Shown: positions 63,980 to 64,000 of the stretch, piece by piece
Position numbering within the stretch: the first letter of the stretch is position 1
Layout: the number at the start of each line of letters is the position of its first letter
From: Nematostella vectensis
Lineage: Eukaryota > Cnidaria > Anthozoa > Actiniaria > Edwardsiidae
NCBI RefSeq assembly: GCF_932526225.1
Contig: NC_064038.1
Span: forward strand, 7,067,070-7,131,069
Reading direction: 5' to 3'
DNA length: 64,000 nucleotides
Translations under genes and position numbers: made by a program
Notes under the pieces: model-generated
Database searches by the model: none
Seen by the model: only the letters and a program-made list of their open reading frames with translations
Told to the model about the DNA's origin: nothing

Positions 63980-64000
63980 ATATCTAAAAGACAGAACCAA

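Overview
The window looks like nuclear DNA of an animal, most probably an anthozoan cnidarian of the Nematostella type. It carries spliced metazoan genes with GT-AG introns, canonical AATAAA signals and a typical animal polyubiquitin gene. It also carries a mix of Gypsy, CR1/L2-like, Penelope-like, tRNA-SINE, MITE and hammerhead-ribozyme repeats of the kind seen in cnidarians. The species is inferred, not proven.

Layout. 1-5.8 kb: no recognisable gene, one 288-bp terminal-inverted-repeat element. 5.8-8.8 kb: a two-exon MEX3 gene (two KH domains plus a C-terminal RING) and its 3' UTR. 8.8-12.4 kb: no convincing gene. 12.4-16.9 kb: a repeat block holding a TA-flanked MITE, a six-unit ~355-bp tandem array that encodes six type I hammerhead ribozymes on the minus strand (a retrozyme-like array), a 36-bp array, a long foldback and a 33-bp array. 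17.8-21.2 kb: a decayed Gypsy-type gag-pol on the minus strand. 22.3-40.8 kb: a complete 12-exon mitochondrial ClpX gene (620 codons), much inflated by intronic minisatellites, a SINE, MITEs and a nested non-LTR retrotransposon. 45.0-46.3 kb: an intronless class A GPCR on the minus strand. 47.8-48.8 kb: a 29-bp array, a poly-G run and a foldback. 49.0-58.4 kb: an 11-exon HACD3-like gene (CS domain plus 3-hydroxyacyl-CoA dehydratase, 377 codons) with a Penelope-like fragment and MITEs in its introns. 59.8-61.6 kb: a seven-unit polyubiquitin gene on the minus strand with its own TATA box. 62.5-64 kb: a second SINE copy and small MITEs.

Two observations stand out. First, the 12.9-15.0 kb satellite is a tandem array of self-cleaving RNA motifs: all core elements and a plausible stem I bulge/loop II contact can be read directly. 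A second hammerhead motif lies beside the Penelope-like fragment, on the strand opposite its coding frames. Second, several tandem arrays in ClpX and HACD3 are copies of the adjoining exon-intron junction. They are the ClpX exon 9 acceptor (6 copies), exon 10 donor (about 9.5 copies), exon 12 acceptor (about 106 units resembling it) and stop-codon/3' UTR edge (3.3 copies), and the HACD3 exon 9 donor (3 copies, carrying the catalytic YPxGxxxE motif) and exon 11 acceptor (5 copies). The real splice site always sits at the exon-proximal end, so these introns contain ladders of decoy splice sites. In HACD3 the decoys would replace the C-terminal KKxx ER-retrieval signal.

The host genes (RNA-binding ubiquitin ligase, mitochondrial unfoldase, fatty-acid elongation dehydratase, receptor, ubiquitin) have no evident shared pathway and look like an ordinary metazoan gene neighbourhood. 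All exon models were made by eye from splice consensus and family similarity.
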